Source: Orobanche coerulescens (Eukaryota; Streptophyta; Magnoliopsida; Lamiales; Orobanchaceae). From it: a stretch of DNA of 64,000 bases. Under the pieces are notes generated by a model. That model made no database searches. It was not told where the DNA came from and saw only the letters and a program-made list of their open reading frames with translations. The position numbers were made by a program, and so were the translations under genes. Shown in pieces: positions 45,839 through 57,420 of the stretch; positions within the stretch are counted from its first letter, which is position 1, and each line of letters opens with the position of its first letter. The stretch covers positions 45,285,001 to 45,349,000 of the forward strand of contig CM065806.1 in NCBI GenBank assembly GCA_033398695.1, given 5' to 3'.

Positions 45839-47436
45839 TGTAACGCCCCAAAAATTACGATGAATTTGATATTTTTTTTTAAATGCCATTTTATTAGATA
45901 AAACCATAAGTGTTGAGAGTCAAATAAACATTTCATCACAACCGTTAAGTTTAACAACCAACCCCAAATAACACAGTGGAAAATGTAATAATTCTAAACT
46001 TGAATCTTAAAATAAATAATAATAAAGATCTTCTCAATGCGCCAGTGTGTACTGTCACGCCTTACTGCCACTCGCACCTGAAACAGTAATTTGTAGGAAA
46101 AAGGGTCAGCACGAAGCTTAGTGAATTCAAACACCACATAGGATAGCACAGTTAGATACAAGTAATCCACACATGCCAGTTTGAGAACATATCCTCAACA
46201 GGCAAACTCATGCAAGAACAACTGTTTATATAACCATCGGTCTCCCCGAATTCATACAACACCGTGTACGTATTTCTCGGTCTTACCGAGTTTATAAGAC
46301 ACCCATATACGTATTTATCGGTCTCCCTGAACTCTGGGCCTCCCCGAGTTTTTATACGACACCTACGTCCATACTAGATGCCACAACCTAGTACCACGTA
46401 CAGCAAAATTAATTAGCACACCCACGAGCCACAGTAATGCGCATATAACCCCTAACCTACGCAGTGAGAGCACTCACCTCGAAAAGCAAAGAAGATATCC
46501 TCAAACAGCAATATGAGCCCGCCAACTCCAACTCACTTCTTTCCACCTAAAGAAGTGTTATCAAGCGTCAAAGTGAAGTCCTAACCCAAACTTGTAACTA
46601 CAAGTCTAAACGTGTAATTTCCAGCTTTAGGTCTAAAACTATGGGTCTGATTGTGACCTGTTTAGCCTCCCTTAAACTCATCATACCCGAATTATTATTC
46701 CATACATAGAAAGTCCATGTCTTATGTTTCCAGGGACATATTGCACGCATTCATACGAGGTCCCTACTATTTTATATGCATTTTACAAAACAGACTACTC
46801 GAACAGTAAAAATCCGGACCAGTCTGTACTAAAGTCTAATTTGGCCCTAGCTAGAGGCCTTACTAATTTTTTTTCAAATAACTTTAGTTTTCGATTAAGG
46901 TTTGCGATTCGGGTTAAGAGTTTTGGCATTTAGGTTTAACAGCGACGACATAAAAACAAATGAGAAGAAAAGCTTACCTCAGACGACTATGTACCACAGC
47001 CACACGAGGTTTTCGGCTCCCTCCCGACCGTCGGTTCCTTCTCCCTCTCCTGCTCTCTTTCTCGCTGAACTTCTCTCTCTCGCTGCACCCCTCTCTCGCC
47101 GACAAGAATGGCGGTGGTCTCAAAATGGCAGCAAGGAAGTAGGTACGATTAGGGTTTGCTGAGGTTTCTGTGATGTGCGACGCAAGGAAACAGGAAATAA
47201 AAAGGGAGGGGTTCGGTTCCCTTCATGGGCCGACCCATGCACATCGTTTTGCCAAAATATCTATTTAGTCCCTAAGTTTTTAAAATACTCTCATTACCGC
47301 CTACAATAGATAAAATTTAATAATTTAAGCCAACTAACACGACTTAAATCACTTTTGGCCTTTCCCGTCAATCCCGTTTAACAACATTTAATTAAAGAAA
47401 ACATTAATCAACATAAACATAATCTATACCGGGACA
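45839..47436 (-). mobile_element. Solo LTR (gypsy type) inside the Gypsy C integrase gene
   Basis: On the plus strand it starts TGTAACGCCCC and ends ..CCGGGACA; on the minus strand it runs TGTCCCGG..GGGGCGTTACA. It holds repeated CGGTCT-CCCCGA / CGGTCTTACCGAG units (46239-46350). No primer site or gene is present. No TSD is found, and host sequence is missing at the junction, so a small deletion accompanied it. The right boundary could be off by tens of bases. Confidence 0.6.
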
Positions 47437-48552
47437 CGGTCCCCTTTTTCCCAAAATAGAAAACCCTCTTTGACGGAGACACTCTCAACAAGACGTGATC
47501 CCCTACCTCAAACTCCAAGGGTCGCGCCTAACATCCGCATAGGACTTTTGTCAACTCTGAGCCGCCAGCATTCTCTCTCTAATCAACTTGATTTTCCTCC
47601 TAGTCTCCAACACAAAATCCAACTCGGTGCCAACTAAATCGGACTGCTCATTCTAATATATCGGTGATCGACATCGCCGGCCATAAAGTGCCTCATAATA
47701 TACCATCTTAATCGATGCATGCCAGCTATCATTATAAGTGAACTCGATCGGGGCCAGATGTTCCTCCCAATCGCTACTCCAGTCTAGCGCACATGCGCGG
47801 AACATATCCTCGAACTTCTGAATGGTACACTCGGACTGTCTATCGGTCTGAGGATGGAAAGATGTGCTCAAACGTAAATGTGTCCCCAATGCCTTATGTA
47901 CCGCCTGCCAGAAATGCGATACAAACCGACCATCCCTGTCCGAAATAATAGTTTCCAGCATGCCATGAAGCCTCACGATCTGCACAATAAATACACGAGC
48001 TAACTTTTCTGGATCCCAAGTATCCTTGACGCCCAGAAAATGTGCTGACTTAGTTATTCGATCCACGATCACCCATACCATGTTCATTCCCGTCTTCGTC
48101 CTTGGCAAATTCGTGACAAAATCTATATAGACGTCCTCCCACTTCCATTCTGTAACGGAAAGTGGTTTCAACAACCCGGCTGGTTGCTGATGTTCGATTT
48201 TGACTTGCAGGCAAGTTAAACACTTGGCCATAAACTGCACTACCTCATTTTTCATGTCATTCCACCAAAAGTTCTTCCTCAAATCCTTATACATTTTACT
48301 CGAGCCCGGATGAACTGAGTAAGGTGACGCACGAGCCTCTTGTATAATGTCCTGTCTCAATTCTAAGTCATTCGGTACACACAACCGACCTTGGAATCTC
48401 AGAACACCATCCTCATGAATCACAAATCCCGGGGCTTTCCTCTTAACTACATTCTCAAGAAGCTGGATACGCATTAGATCTTCTAACTGTCTCGATTTTA
48501 ATGTTATCGACCAGCGACGAAGAAATCTCAAGGGCGCACAACTGTCCGTCAC
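47437..48552 (-). pseudogene. Gypsy C integrase
   Basis: It reads KAPGFVIHEDGVLRFQGRLC, a zinc finger with HPGSSKMYKDLRKNFWW and KCLTCLQVK, and the core with VDRITKSAHFLG, ISDRDGRFVSHFW and Glu in QSECTIQKFEDM. It ends YGRRCRSPIY at 47653, then a stop. The shifted continuation (EFEVGDHVLLRVSPSK-like) reaches the solo LTR. Confidence 0.87.
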
Positions 48553-48607
48553 TCCCCATTAACCCAACCTCAATCCCCAACTCTATCAACTCTCGCTGGA
48601 GCTCTGG

Positions 48608-49087
48608 CTAAGCCGTGAGTAACTCAAGTGCCCGAAGCAATACCAATTTCCGACTCAAGGCATCTGCCACCACATTTGCCTTCCCCGGGTGATAAAGGAT
48701 TTTGAGGTCATAATCCTTGATCAGTTCTAACCACCTCATTTGCCTCATGTTCAACTCCTTCTGCGTGAATATATACTTTAAGCTCTTCTGATCGGTGAAA
48801 ATATGACAAGAATAGCCATACAGATAGTGACGCCAAATCTTCAACGCAAACACGACCACGGCCAACTCTAGATCGTGTGTAGGGTAATTCAACTCATACG
48901 GTTTCAACTGACGGGAAGCATAAGCAATCGTCTTTCCATGCTGCATGAGTACACACCCAAGTCCTTGGCCCAAGGCATCGCTATAAACTGAAAAGCCCTC
49001 ATTACCGCACGGTAAGGCTATGACGGGAGCAGTAGCCAACCGTTTCTTCAACTCTTCAAAACTCTTCTGCCTCTCGTATGTCCACAC
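48608..49087 (-). pseudogene. Gypsy C RNase H
   Basis: It contains [57 protein letters not shown] and ends [10 protein letters not shown], as in Gypsy A. Stops flank it on both sides. Confidence 0.85.
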
Positions 49088-49232
49088 AAACTTCTATAAC
49101 TTCTGCAACAACTGAGTGAGCGGTCGTACAAGCTTAGATAATCCCTCAATGAATATCCGATAATATCCGGCCAGACCCAGAAAACTACGGACCTCCTTCA
49201 CGTTCTTGCGCGTGCCCAATCCAATACTGCCT

Positions 49233-49866
49233 CTATTTGTGTGGGTCCACATGAACGCCCCCGGCCGAGATTACGTGACCGAGAAACATGACCTCTCTCA
49301 ACCAGAACTCACACTTAGAGAACTTCGCATAAAGGCGATGAGTTCTCAATATGTTCAACACTATGCGTAGATGATGTGCATGCTCCTCTTCGTTCCTCGA
49401 ATAGATCAGAATATCGTCGATAAAGATGACTACACATTTATCGAGATATTCGATGAAGGCCTTGTTCATTAACTGCATGAACATGGTTGGGGAGTTGGTT
49501 AGCCCAAACGGCATAACTACGAACTCATAATGGCCGTACCTCATCCTAAAATCCGTTCTCGGAATATCTGAATCCTTCACTCGGAGCTGGTAATATCCCG
49601 ACCTCAGATCGATTTTGGAAAACACTGTAGACCCCTGCAACTAGTCAAACAAGTCGTCAATCCTTGAAAGCGGATACTTGTTTTTGATAGTTACCTTGTT
49701 CGGCTCTTGGTAATCGATGCATAACTGCAGTGACCCATCCTTCTTCCTTACGAACAAGACCGGTGCGCCCCAAGACGAAGCGCTCGGTCGAATGTAACCC
49801 ATGTATAGCAATTTCTCTAGTTGTTTCTTCAACTCCGGTACGGTGCTTTAGAAATCGGAGCCACAC
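49233..49866 (-). pseudogene. Gypsy C reverse transcriptase
   Basis: The N-terminal half ([19 protein letters not shown], 49641-49832) is separated by a stop near 49641 from the catalytic half. That half has [26 protein letters not shown] and the active-site FIDDILIYS (49233-49640). Confidence 0.87.
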
Positions 49867-50494
49867 CCGGCTCTAAATAAATGATGAACTCAACCTCACG
49901 GTCTGGTGGCAAACCCAGTAACTCATCTCGAAAAACATCAGGATATTCATTTACTACCGGAATAGACGAAAGTTCGATTCCCCCTTCTTCCGACCTCATG
50001 GCGTAGCACCAATAACCAGTGTACCCTCCTCGAAGAAGTTTCACCGCCCTACATGCGCTGTTCACGAATTTATGACTACTCTGTTTGCGTCCCACAAAGG
50101 TGTGCTCGGTACCGTCAGAGGATAACATCAATATGTTCCTCGCTCTATAGTTCATGATCACCCCATGTTTGTCTAACCAATCCTCACAAAGGATCAAATC
50201 CTCGTCCTTAATGTATACCACAATCAGATTAGAAGGCCAAGCCCTCCCTGCGATACTCACCGAAAAATCTCTAATCTCACGATCCCTCACGATACTATCC
50301 CCGCTAGGCAGTTTAATGATAAATGGTTCGCATGCAACTAAACAATCAACATGCAGATGATGCACACAATCCAAAGTGATGAAAGAATGTGTAGCACCAT
50401 GATCGAAAAGCACATAAACGAGATGGTCAAGGATGTGGACGGTACCTGTAGCCACTATCGCGCCAGCATCCTCAGCTCGTCTCATCTCATACAC
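49867..50494 (-). pseudogene. Gypsy C aspartic protease with altered active site
   Basis: The frame is open here and shows VLFDHGATHSFITLDCVHHL. The catalytic D-T/S-G triplet is D-H-G, which should abolish activity. The rest (DLILCEDWLDKHGV, NEYPDVFRDELLGLPPDREV) is well conserved. Confidence 0.85.
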
Positions 50495-50635
50495 ACAGGG
50501 CGGAACAGACCCCGCACTAGACGCTCCCCCTCTAGAAATTTGCCCATGTCATCGACCCCTGCTGAAACATTGCTGAGGCAGATTAGTTGTGGGAGCCTGA
50601 TTCACGCTCGGTTCCCTCGTAGCCGGGGCTGACAT

Positions 50636-51640
50636 CTAAGTAACTAGTTCCCGACTCGCATCTGCACAATATGTAGCACGATGACCCATACGACCACAAT
50701 TATGACACTGTAGCGGCGGCCTGTCACATTCACTCATCATATGCCCAGGACGACCACAGTTAAAACAAGTATACCCACGAGCAGGAACAGTCGGAGCAGA
50801 CTTAGAGCCATGGCCTCCCCCAAATGATCGGGGCTGACTCCTCATAGGTCGCGATCCATACTGAGTCTTCTGATGTCCGCCAAACTTACTTCCCGAAGAC
50901 TGCCAGAAGTCTTCTGCTTTTTACCCTCCGTTGTCACCTCCGTAGCCGAAAAAGACATCTCGTAAGCCATCGCCTTATTCTAGTAATCCTTCAGAGTCAT
51001 ACATCCGAGGCCTGCCATATAGTGATGAATCCTCGGTTTCATCTGCATGTCGAAGTGGCGGATCTTGTCTTGTTCATCCCGGACCTGATTTCTCACATAA
51101 TGTAGCTGCTGATTATAATCCGTGATTGCCTGAGAGATGGGAATATCCTATGGTTTTGCCTCAAAGAAAGTTCTAATCCTTCCCTCTTTCACCGGCCACG
51201 GGAAATACTCGGCCTCCATCAACTCCTGGAACTCATCCCACGTAGCTGCCCGATCACGCGGTTTCACCGCCTGCCACCAAGTCGCTGCCTCCTTGACGAG
51301 AAAGTATTGAGCAATAGGTACTTTCCTCGACTCGTAGAAGTTTGCTGCCTCGAATACCTTATTCATCTCAAATAGCCAACTCTCTAACCAGAAGGGTCAT
51401 AAGTATCATCGAACTGCGGAGGACGCATACAGATCGCATCTTGAAGCAACTTGTCGGTACCAGGGTCGGTAGGCGGAACCGGAGTAACGTTAGCTTGATT
51501 AACTAGGACCGCCTGAGTTAGTAGCGCCATATGATTCGCTACTTGCTGCAAAATAGTAGCTACCCCGAAATTATCATTAGCATTACCGAAGCTAGCAGAC
51601 TGGTCCTGATGACCTTCGGTGTGTTGGAGCAAAATCGGTA
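50636..51640 (-). pseudogene. Gypsy C gag
   Basis: The N-terminal part is at 51384-51640 (FGVATILQQVANHM). The capsid is at 51148-51366 (FYESRKVPIAQYFLVKEAAT). A frameshifted middle follows. Two CCHC knuckles, CFNCGRPGHMMSEC and CHNCGRMGHRATYC, lie at 50636-50845. The true start is lost next to the copia solo LTR. Confidence 0.83.
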
Positions 51641-51642
51641 TT

Positions 51643-52161
51643 TGTGCCGTTGTGCGGAAGCGTAAATATAAAGTGCGGAAATTAAATAACACGCAGATTT
51701 ATAGAGGTTCGGCTATAATCGAGCCTACGTCCTCTCTCAGTATCTTTTTCTATAGGATAAATATCAAAACCTCTGCAACTCTCTTCTATCGGTCGAGGGA
51801 TAACCGTTACAATAACGTCTTCTATTGGTCCGTGATAAAACACTCGTACTTGTCTTTGTGATGGCATTCTATACTTGGCCAAAATCCAACTGTTCCGGTC
51901 CGTCTCGACATACTGGATACGAACATACGGCATACTGAATACACATATACTCAACCCAAAAATATTTTCATACGATACACCTGATATGCAAATCAGTTCA
52001 ATCTGATACACCATATCCTCTATATAACTGTCAATCAAAAATGTCAATTACACAAGTATAACTGTCTCGGTTCTCAATTTATTTTATCCATACCGTATAG
52101 ACACCAAGCTATGCAGTATATCTCAGATAAAATAACGCGAAAAATTTATACTGAAAATCCA
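51643..52161 (-). mobile_element. Solo Ty1/copia-type LTR
   Basis: On the plus strand it runs TGTGCCGTTGTG..GAAAATCCA, with GGTATT duplicated on both sides (51637-51642, 52162-52167). The minus strand has the GACGTAGGCTC...GAACCTCTATAAATCT sequence typical of copia LTR 3' ends. No primer site or coding sequence is attached, so it is a solo LTR of 519 bp. Confidence 0.72.
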
Positions 52162-52170
52162 GGTATTACA

Positions 52171-52781
52171 TTACTGTCCCCTGAAATACCCAAACATTAG
52201 CGCGCATTACCGTGATGCTAGCGGGCGCTACTGCAGTACAGCTATCGTGCGTTAACCGCATCACGTAGCGTGTGATATAGACTCTCAATCCCAGTCCAGT
52301 TCCTTCGGGACTGCCTCCACACTACCAGTTAGCGTGCGCTAATCTGAAGATAGTGTGCGCTACCGTTACAAGATCTAGCGTACACTATGAAGGAAATGTA
52401 GCGTGCGCTACACCACACGCACAGGTGGCAGAATCGCCTCAAGAAAACAAAAATAAGTCCAATGTAACAACGATCCGAAAGTCACGATACGACATTAAAA
52501 TGTTGAACCGAAGTTCACAACATGAACAATTCTATCTCGCGGATTTGTAGGAACAAAGAAACAATATATTAGAACAAGTTTTCTGAAAATCGAACGTACA
52601 TGCTACAAACATCATAACATAAAGCAAAACACGTAAAAGCACCTCCAAAACTCGTTCAAAAGGGAAAAAACCAATGAACAGAATAGTTTCAGAACGTCGA
52701 AACGATTACAGGCGAGCCGCTAAAAAAATAGACATACACCAAAATTAGAAACTGCTAAAGATAGAAAGTACGGATATTACA
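52171..52781 (-). repeat. 5' LTR of Gypsy C, outer remnant
   Basis: It aligns with 44918-45499 at over 90 percent by eye and keeps seven or eight TAGCGTGCGCTA-type palindromes (52198-52410). The inner end with TATA box, leader and primer site is missing, replaced by the sequence holding the copia solo LTR. Confidence 0.83.
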
Positions 52782-52786
52782 TTATG

Positions 52787-53135
52787 TTGTCGGGCTCTAC
52801 TCTCGACCTGCTATATCCCATATTAACCTTGGTAGTAGAGGAGCTGCTGTTCTCAACATAGATCTCAGATTCTCTTTGTATTCTACTAGTAATTGAAGTA
52901 TCTCGGTATCGTCTCGTAATAAGACTTTTACTTTATTTCCCTTGGCCATGTGTGTCAAGTACCATAATATGTAATTGGACTCATTTGGACCACCCAACCC
53001 CTCTATGATAACCCCCACGAGGTTTGCACGACTAACTTTGCTCGTGTAGATGTAGTCAAAAAAGGAGTCCATGTCTACATATGTTGATCGCTTCCAATGA
53101 CCACTGTGATTTATCAAAATATGCTGCCACGACAT
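52787..53135 (-). pseudogene. MULE transposase, N-terminal part
   Basis: An acceptor (TTTTTGTAATCAG) precedes the ATG at 53135. The protein MSWQHILINHSGHW, then STYVDMDSFFDYIY and KVKVLLRDDTEILQLL, follows the pattern of plant MULE N-termini (a small domain with G-W, Y-V and D-D-x-x-L elements). It reads to a TAG at 52797-52799. After the Gypsy C TSD is removed, the same frame, through one further TAA, enters the acidic stretch at 8880. Confidence 0.72.
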
Positions 53136-53199
53136 CTGATTACAAAAAGGTGAATAACTATTCCGAAAACTGAGCGAACAATATTCTAGCACGGTCTGC

Positions 53200-54270
53200 C
53201 TTGGACATGACCAATGCACACAGTCGGATGCTACCGTGTGCAAGTTTCAAGCTATGAACACGATCACTGCACAATTGTAGACGATCGTGTGCAACGATTG
53301 TGGAACGTTAGTTGTGCACACGATGTCAAGGCCGTTGGACACGACCGTTGCACACGGTGGCTTGCCATCGTATGCAGCACTCGTGTTCGGAAAAACTTGT
53401 CGGAAAAAGAAAATTTCAGCAGTAAAATATTGATGCATACCTTCTTTATGAACCCAGAAGCACGACAAATAAACTCCTATTTGAACGTCAACTTTTCTTT
53501 TCGAATAATTTTGTAATTTTTATAAGAATTTTGAGAGACCATTTGTCAAAAATAGTTGTGTTGTTTTGATGTATAGGTTGTAGATAAATTTTAGATGTTG
53601 GACATTAATATCAATCGGTAGAGGATATGAGGAAAATAAAAAAGAAAAAAGAAAAGAAAAATAGTTAAAATTAAATAAAATACAAAAAGAAAAGAGAAAG
53701 TCAACATTATAACTTTTGGAATGACATTTTAATCTTTTTAAGCAAAATGGTACCAATAACTTATATTCTTATTAATGGGATATAAAATTTGTCAATTTTA
53801 TGATTTGGTATTAAAAAATTAATTCTCAGAGAATCAATTTTTAATACCAACCCATAATATTAACAAGTTATATATCATTATTCATAAGAGTATAAGTTAT
53901 TTGTACCATTTTGCTTAAAAATAATAAAATGTCCTCCAAAAGCTGTTGATGTTGATTTTTTTTTTCTTTTTTGTATTTTATTTAATTTGAACTCTTTTTT
54001 TCCTCATTTTCGCCATTTTTGGCAACCGAAATTAACGTTCAATAACTAAAATTGAAGTACAACAAATTACAATACACTCAGGCTATTTTTGACACACGAG
54101 TCTCTCAAAATCCTTATAAAAATCACAAGATTATTTAAAAAGAGAAGGTATGTAGCTATACTTTACCGTCATTTTTTTGACAAGTTCTTCTGCGCACGAT
54201 GGATGCACAAGGTGGCAGCCATCATGCGTTGCCATTGTGTGCATCTTGCCCACGATCATCTTGCTATTAA
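53200..54270. mobile_element. Foldback (long inverted repeat) element
   Basis: The inner palindrome, 53511-54130, has arms of about 300 bases. For example AAGCAAAATGGTACCAATAA on the left is matched by the reverse complement of TTATTTGTACCATTTTGCTT on the right, and the arms meet near 53822. Outside them, both sides carry CATACCTTCT, AACTTGTC and GTGTGCA-type repeats in inverted order, so the arms extend to about 53200 and 54270. There is no ORF. A TSD could not be fixed. Confidence 0.7.
53205..53400. repeat. Short GTGTGCAACG-type repeats in the foldback arm
   Basis: Six or more words such as CGTGTGCAACG, CGTTGCACACG and CGTGTGCAAG occur in both orientations. A sparser set lies in the opposite arm (54190-54260). 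Confidence 0.7.
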
Positions 54271-54346
54271 TTCAATATATAACTTTAAAAATAAGTATAT
54301 TGTTAACAAATACTTGTTAATATATAAGTAACAACACGTAAATTGA
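54271..54346. other. Spacer between foldback and LARD-3
   Basis: AT-rich, with an inverted AAGTATATTG/CAAATACTTG-like pair. It may contain the degraded terminal ~20 bases of the LARD-3 LTR (GTAACAACACG). Confidence 0.4.
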
Positions 54347-55944
54347 CTCAGGGATATTACACGCCGTAGAACCTTTCCTCAAGGATCTACCAGGCTAGTA
54401 ACAACATAGAACAACTCTACAATGCCTTTAAGGCTAAAATGACTCAGTAGACCGATTTGGTCTTTCAATAAATACATACAACTAAAACTCATTACATGCC
54501 CACGCAGGGGTCGAATACAACACACTCCCGTACAACGGGAAAGAATACTGCAGCGGAAAATAAACTATAACTAAACCAATGACATCATGCGGATCCTCGT
54601 GTGATTAGTATCGTTCATCTTTCATCATCCTTCGTGCCGACCATGTGTTATGCTCCCAAACCTGAATGCAAAAACAGACATCCACCCCCCGAATACTCGG
54701 GGGTTAGCAAAACTCTACTGTTTTGCTAGTGCAAGAACAAAGTGCAAATACGAGCCATACAATTCACATTCCACGAATAACAATAACCAGGTCTCCTCAA
54801 AGATCCAAATGTATCGAAAAGTACTTCCCGAGGCAAAAGTTTGGGTAAAACATTCCAAAACCGAAAGATCACAAATCAAGGAAAATAATTTATAAAACAG
54901 TTTAAAGATGCCATCGAAAGTTTTAATAGAAAAAAATTTAGGATTATCAAATCCTTCTCTTTCCAAAATCAACGGGATCCTCGACCAGTAGGCGGAAAGC
55001 AATTTGCAAGAAAACCATTCAATCAACACAAGCGAGTCTTCACAAATATTTCCACGGGGTTCTCGACCCAATCCAAATAATATCAACACGAGATCAAATC
55101 ATCTCAACATCACACGGGGTCATTGACCCAAAACACAGAATGTCAACACAGCCCATCAAAGACACAGCCTCTCGTCCGACCAATACTGCTCAAGACCCCT
55201 GATTAATTAACCCTCAGAGTTCTCGTCATGTCCTTGGTTAATTAACCCTGATACCAACGTTTAAAACAAGTCGAAACACACTTTCAGAAACACGAATCAC
55301 GGTCTACATCGAGACCAGCATTTGAAAAGAGTTGAAAGAATTTTGAAATACGATAATCATTCGGTAAGCTTGCCTCGAAATCAGCATGCAAGTATTCCGA
55401 CGAACACGGCTCAACCGGGAAGCTTCGAAACGCCCGATGCTATCGAAACGGAAGACGACGACGAACGGAAGGGTTCGACACGGTTTCTTCGCAAGAAACT
55501 CGACCCTAACATCATATAATCAATAAATCAACGATCATATGAGGAAGAATAATCGTATAACGTCCGAAAACCCCTCTAAGACATTCTACCGGACACCTTC
55601 AAGGCGTCGATCAAGAACTCGACCAAAACAACGAATCGATACGATCCAACCATGGAATAACAAGGGAAATGATATAATACATCTAAACAATAATCAATCC
55701 ATCATAATCCTAAGTTAAATCGGATTAAACGGACGAAATCAACCAAAATACCGAAATTCTAGATTTCTAGAAAATCTGACCTGATTCGCTCGATCAAAGG
55801 ATGTTATAGGACGATTGATCAATGATATAACCTCTGGAACTTCGTGGATTTGTTGTTCAACAACATGGCTCCATGTTAACCACACCCCCAGCCGCGGAAG
55901 AGAAGGAAAAGAATGAGAAAAATGGTGAAAACCCATCGGCAGGC

Positions 55945-55954
55945 CTTAAATAGC
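55945..55954 (-). promoter_or_regulatory. TATA-like box of the LARD-3 LTR
   Basis: The minus strand reads CTATTTAAGG, placed as in LARD-2 relative to the array and to the shared GATTCGCT-GATCAAAGG leader. Confidence 0.5.
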
Positions 55955-55968
55955 CGTCTGCAGTGTGG

Positions 55969-56100
55969 TTACGACGTAATCGCCAAGGGCTTACGTACGT
56001 AACCGAAGTCATCGCCCAATCGCGGCCCATTACGACGTTACCGCCGTGGCCTTACGACGAATCGCCTTACGCACGTAATCGCCGAGCACTAACGGCCGTA
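55969..56100. repeat. TTACGTACGTAA-type palindrome array in the LARD-3 LTR
   Basis: TTACGACGTAA (55969), TTACGTACGTAA (55991) and TTACGCACGTAAT (56067) plus degenerate copies. The first two are 22 bases apart. LARD-2 has TAGCGTGCGCTA in the same place. Confidence 0.75.
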
Positions 56101-56644
56101 ACTCGGCCAAGCCGCCCGGCCTGCATCGCCCGGCCATGACTCGGCCGGGGCCAACTCCGACGGCCCGAACGAGCCCGAAACCCGAGCCTGAATACGAATC
56201 AAAGACACAGTTACGAAGTACTCGCAAAGACGAATTCGAGCACTAATAGAACACACGATTCCGACCACCCGAAGGCTCGAAATTCGACAACGGAAAGTAA
56301 TTACCCCAAACTTTGGGAAACTACGAAAATGGCCCAAAACGTCCGAAATACACGATACACGATCGAAACACCAAGCTGAAGCTCGCAACATGAATAATAA
56401 CATTAAATGGACTTACGAGAAACTCGAAACAACAGTTTCGGACGAGATTCGCAAGAATCGAACTCAAGTACGGAAAAGCCGCTTAAGAACACGGAACTCA
56501 ACAAAACGATACCGAAACGAACTCGAATGATAAAAAGTGCAGAATTAATCATTCTCGGAATGACGAAACGGTCATGATAGAGCCGTAAAAATGGACTTCT
56601 GCCGAAAAAAAAAGTTACCGGAAATCGAAATTACGGGTATTACA

Positions 56645-56681
56645 CACTACCCTCCTTAAAAGAAGTTTCGTCCCGAAACTT
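56645..56681 (-). other. LARD-3 polypurine tract and hairpin
   Basis: The minus strand reads AAGTTTCGGGACGAAACTT (56663-56681), then CTTTTAAGGAGGGTAGTG next to the LTR end. Confidence 0.8.
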
Positions 56682-57359
56682 AAAACAAGTAGGGAGAAGC
56701 GATATCCCGCCAGGAAGACTCAACGAGGTATACAAGAAAAGTGTAACTTATGCCCAACGGCGAAACGTTACAAGCAACGCAAAGGAATATACGGCGTGAA
56801 AACTCGCTCCACGACGACCAACACAACGCCACCGGTAGAAACATAATAAAACCAACAAGTGACAAGCGTCATCAAACAGATAGTACAATCAAGTCGATTA
56901 TCCGAACAGTCACAAAACACAACGAATGAAAATCAATACGATTGACCAACCCAACGGTTCATCAATCAAAATGCGAGCCAAACGCTGAACAAATACGGAA
57001 TTCCACCGCCCAAGGGTTGGAAGATCGAAAACGAGACTAATTTCCCGAACTTAAGGGAATTACGAAGGAGTCTGAACGTTCAACAATCATGAGACGAGAT
57101 CAACAAAAACCGAACAATCAAACGATCGAGACAACAAAAATCGAACAATCATGTTCGAATCACGAAGAACAATAAAATTCAAACAACTCCAAGGTTCACA
57201 AGAATCGAACCGAACTCGGAAAAGTCACATCGATAACCAGATCGACTCAAAACAAGGTCACAGCTCGTTCGAACGATGAAACCGAAGGACAGAACAAGTT
57301 CAGAAAGTATCAACGAACACGAGCGAGTCGATAGAATTAAGAAAGAGAAAATGCAGGAG

Positions 57360-57420
57360 CAAAAAATAATACGGGTATTATATTCGACCACTTCTAAAAG
57401 AAGTGTCGTCCCCGAAACTC
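57360..57420 (-). repeat. Degenerate second polypurine/hairpin copy inside LARD-3
   Basis: GTATTATATTCGACCACTTC, then AAAAGAAGTGTCGTCCCCGAAACT, repeats the LTR-end, polypurine and hairpin order of 56641-56681 about 0.7 kb away. Confidence 0.55.

Larger units (their letters stand above)
8888..52781 (-). mobile_element. Gypsy C: Ty3/gypsy chromovirus inserted in the MULE, itself heavily nested
   Basis: The LTR ends are TGTAACACCCCC (8888) and ..GATATTACA (52781), with TSD TTATG on both sides. The minus-strand interior runs from about 51640 (gag) to 45500 (polypurine tract). The 3' LTR is split into 8888-9071 and about 44640-45499 by CACTA-1. The 5' LTR remnant is 52171-52781; its inner part and the primer site are lost. 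Protein order gag, PR, RT, RNase H, INT, chromodomain is that of Tekay/Del-type chromoviruses. All genes carry stops or frameshifts. Confidence 0.82.
54347..56644 (-). repeat. 3' LTR of LARD-3
   Basis: It aligns with 61907-62059 and 62828-63707, and more distantly with the LARD-2 LTRs. It contains a TTACGTACGTAA-type array (55969-56100) and a TATA-like CTATTTAAGG (minus, 55945-55954). Confidence 0.88.

Noticed and set aside
53205..53400. Possible CACTA subterminal repeats (GTGTGCAACG words)
   Set aside because: No CACTA terminus or 3-bp duplication is present; the words belong to inverted arms of the foldback element.
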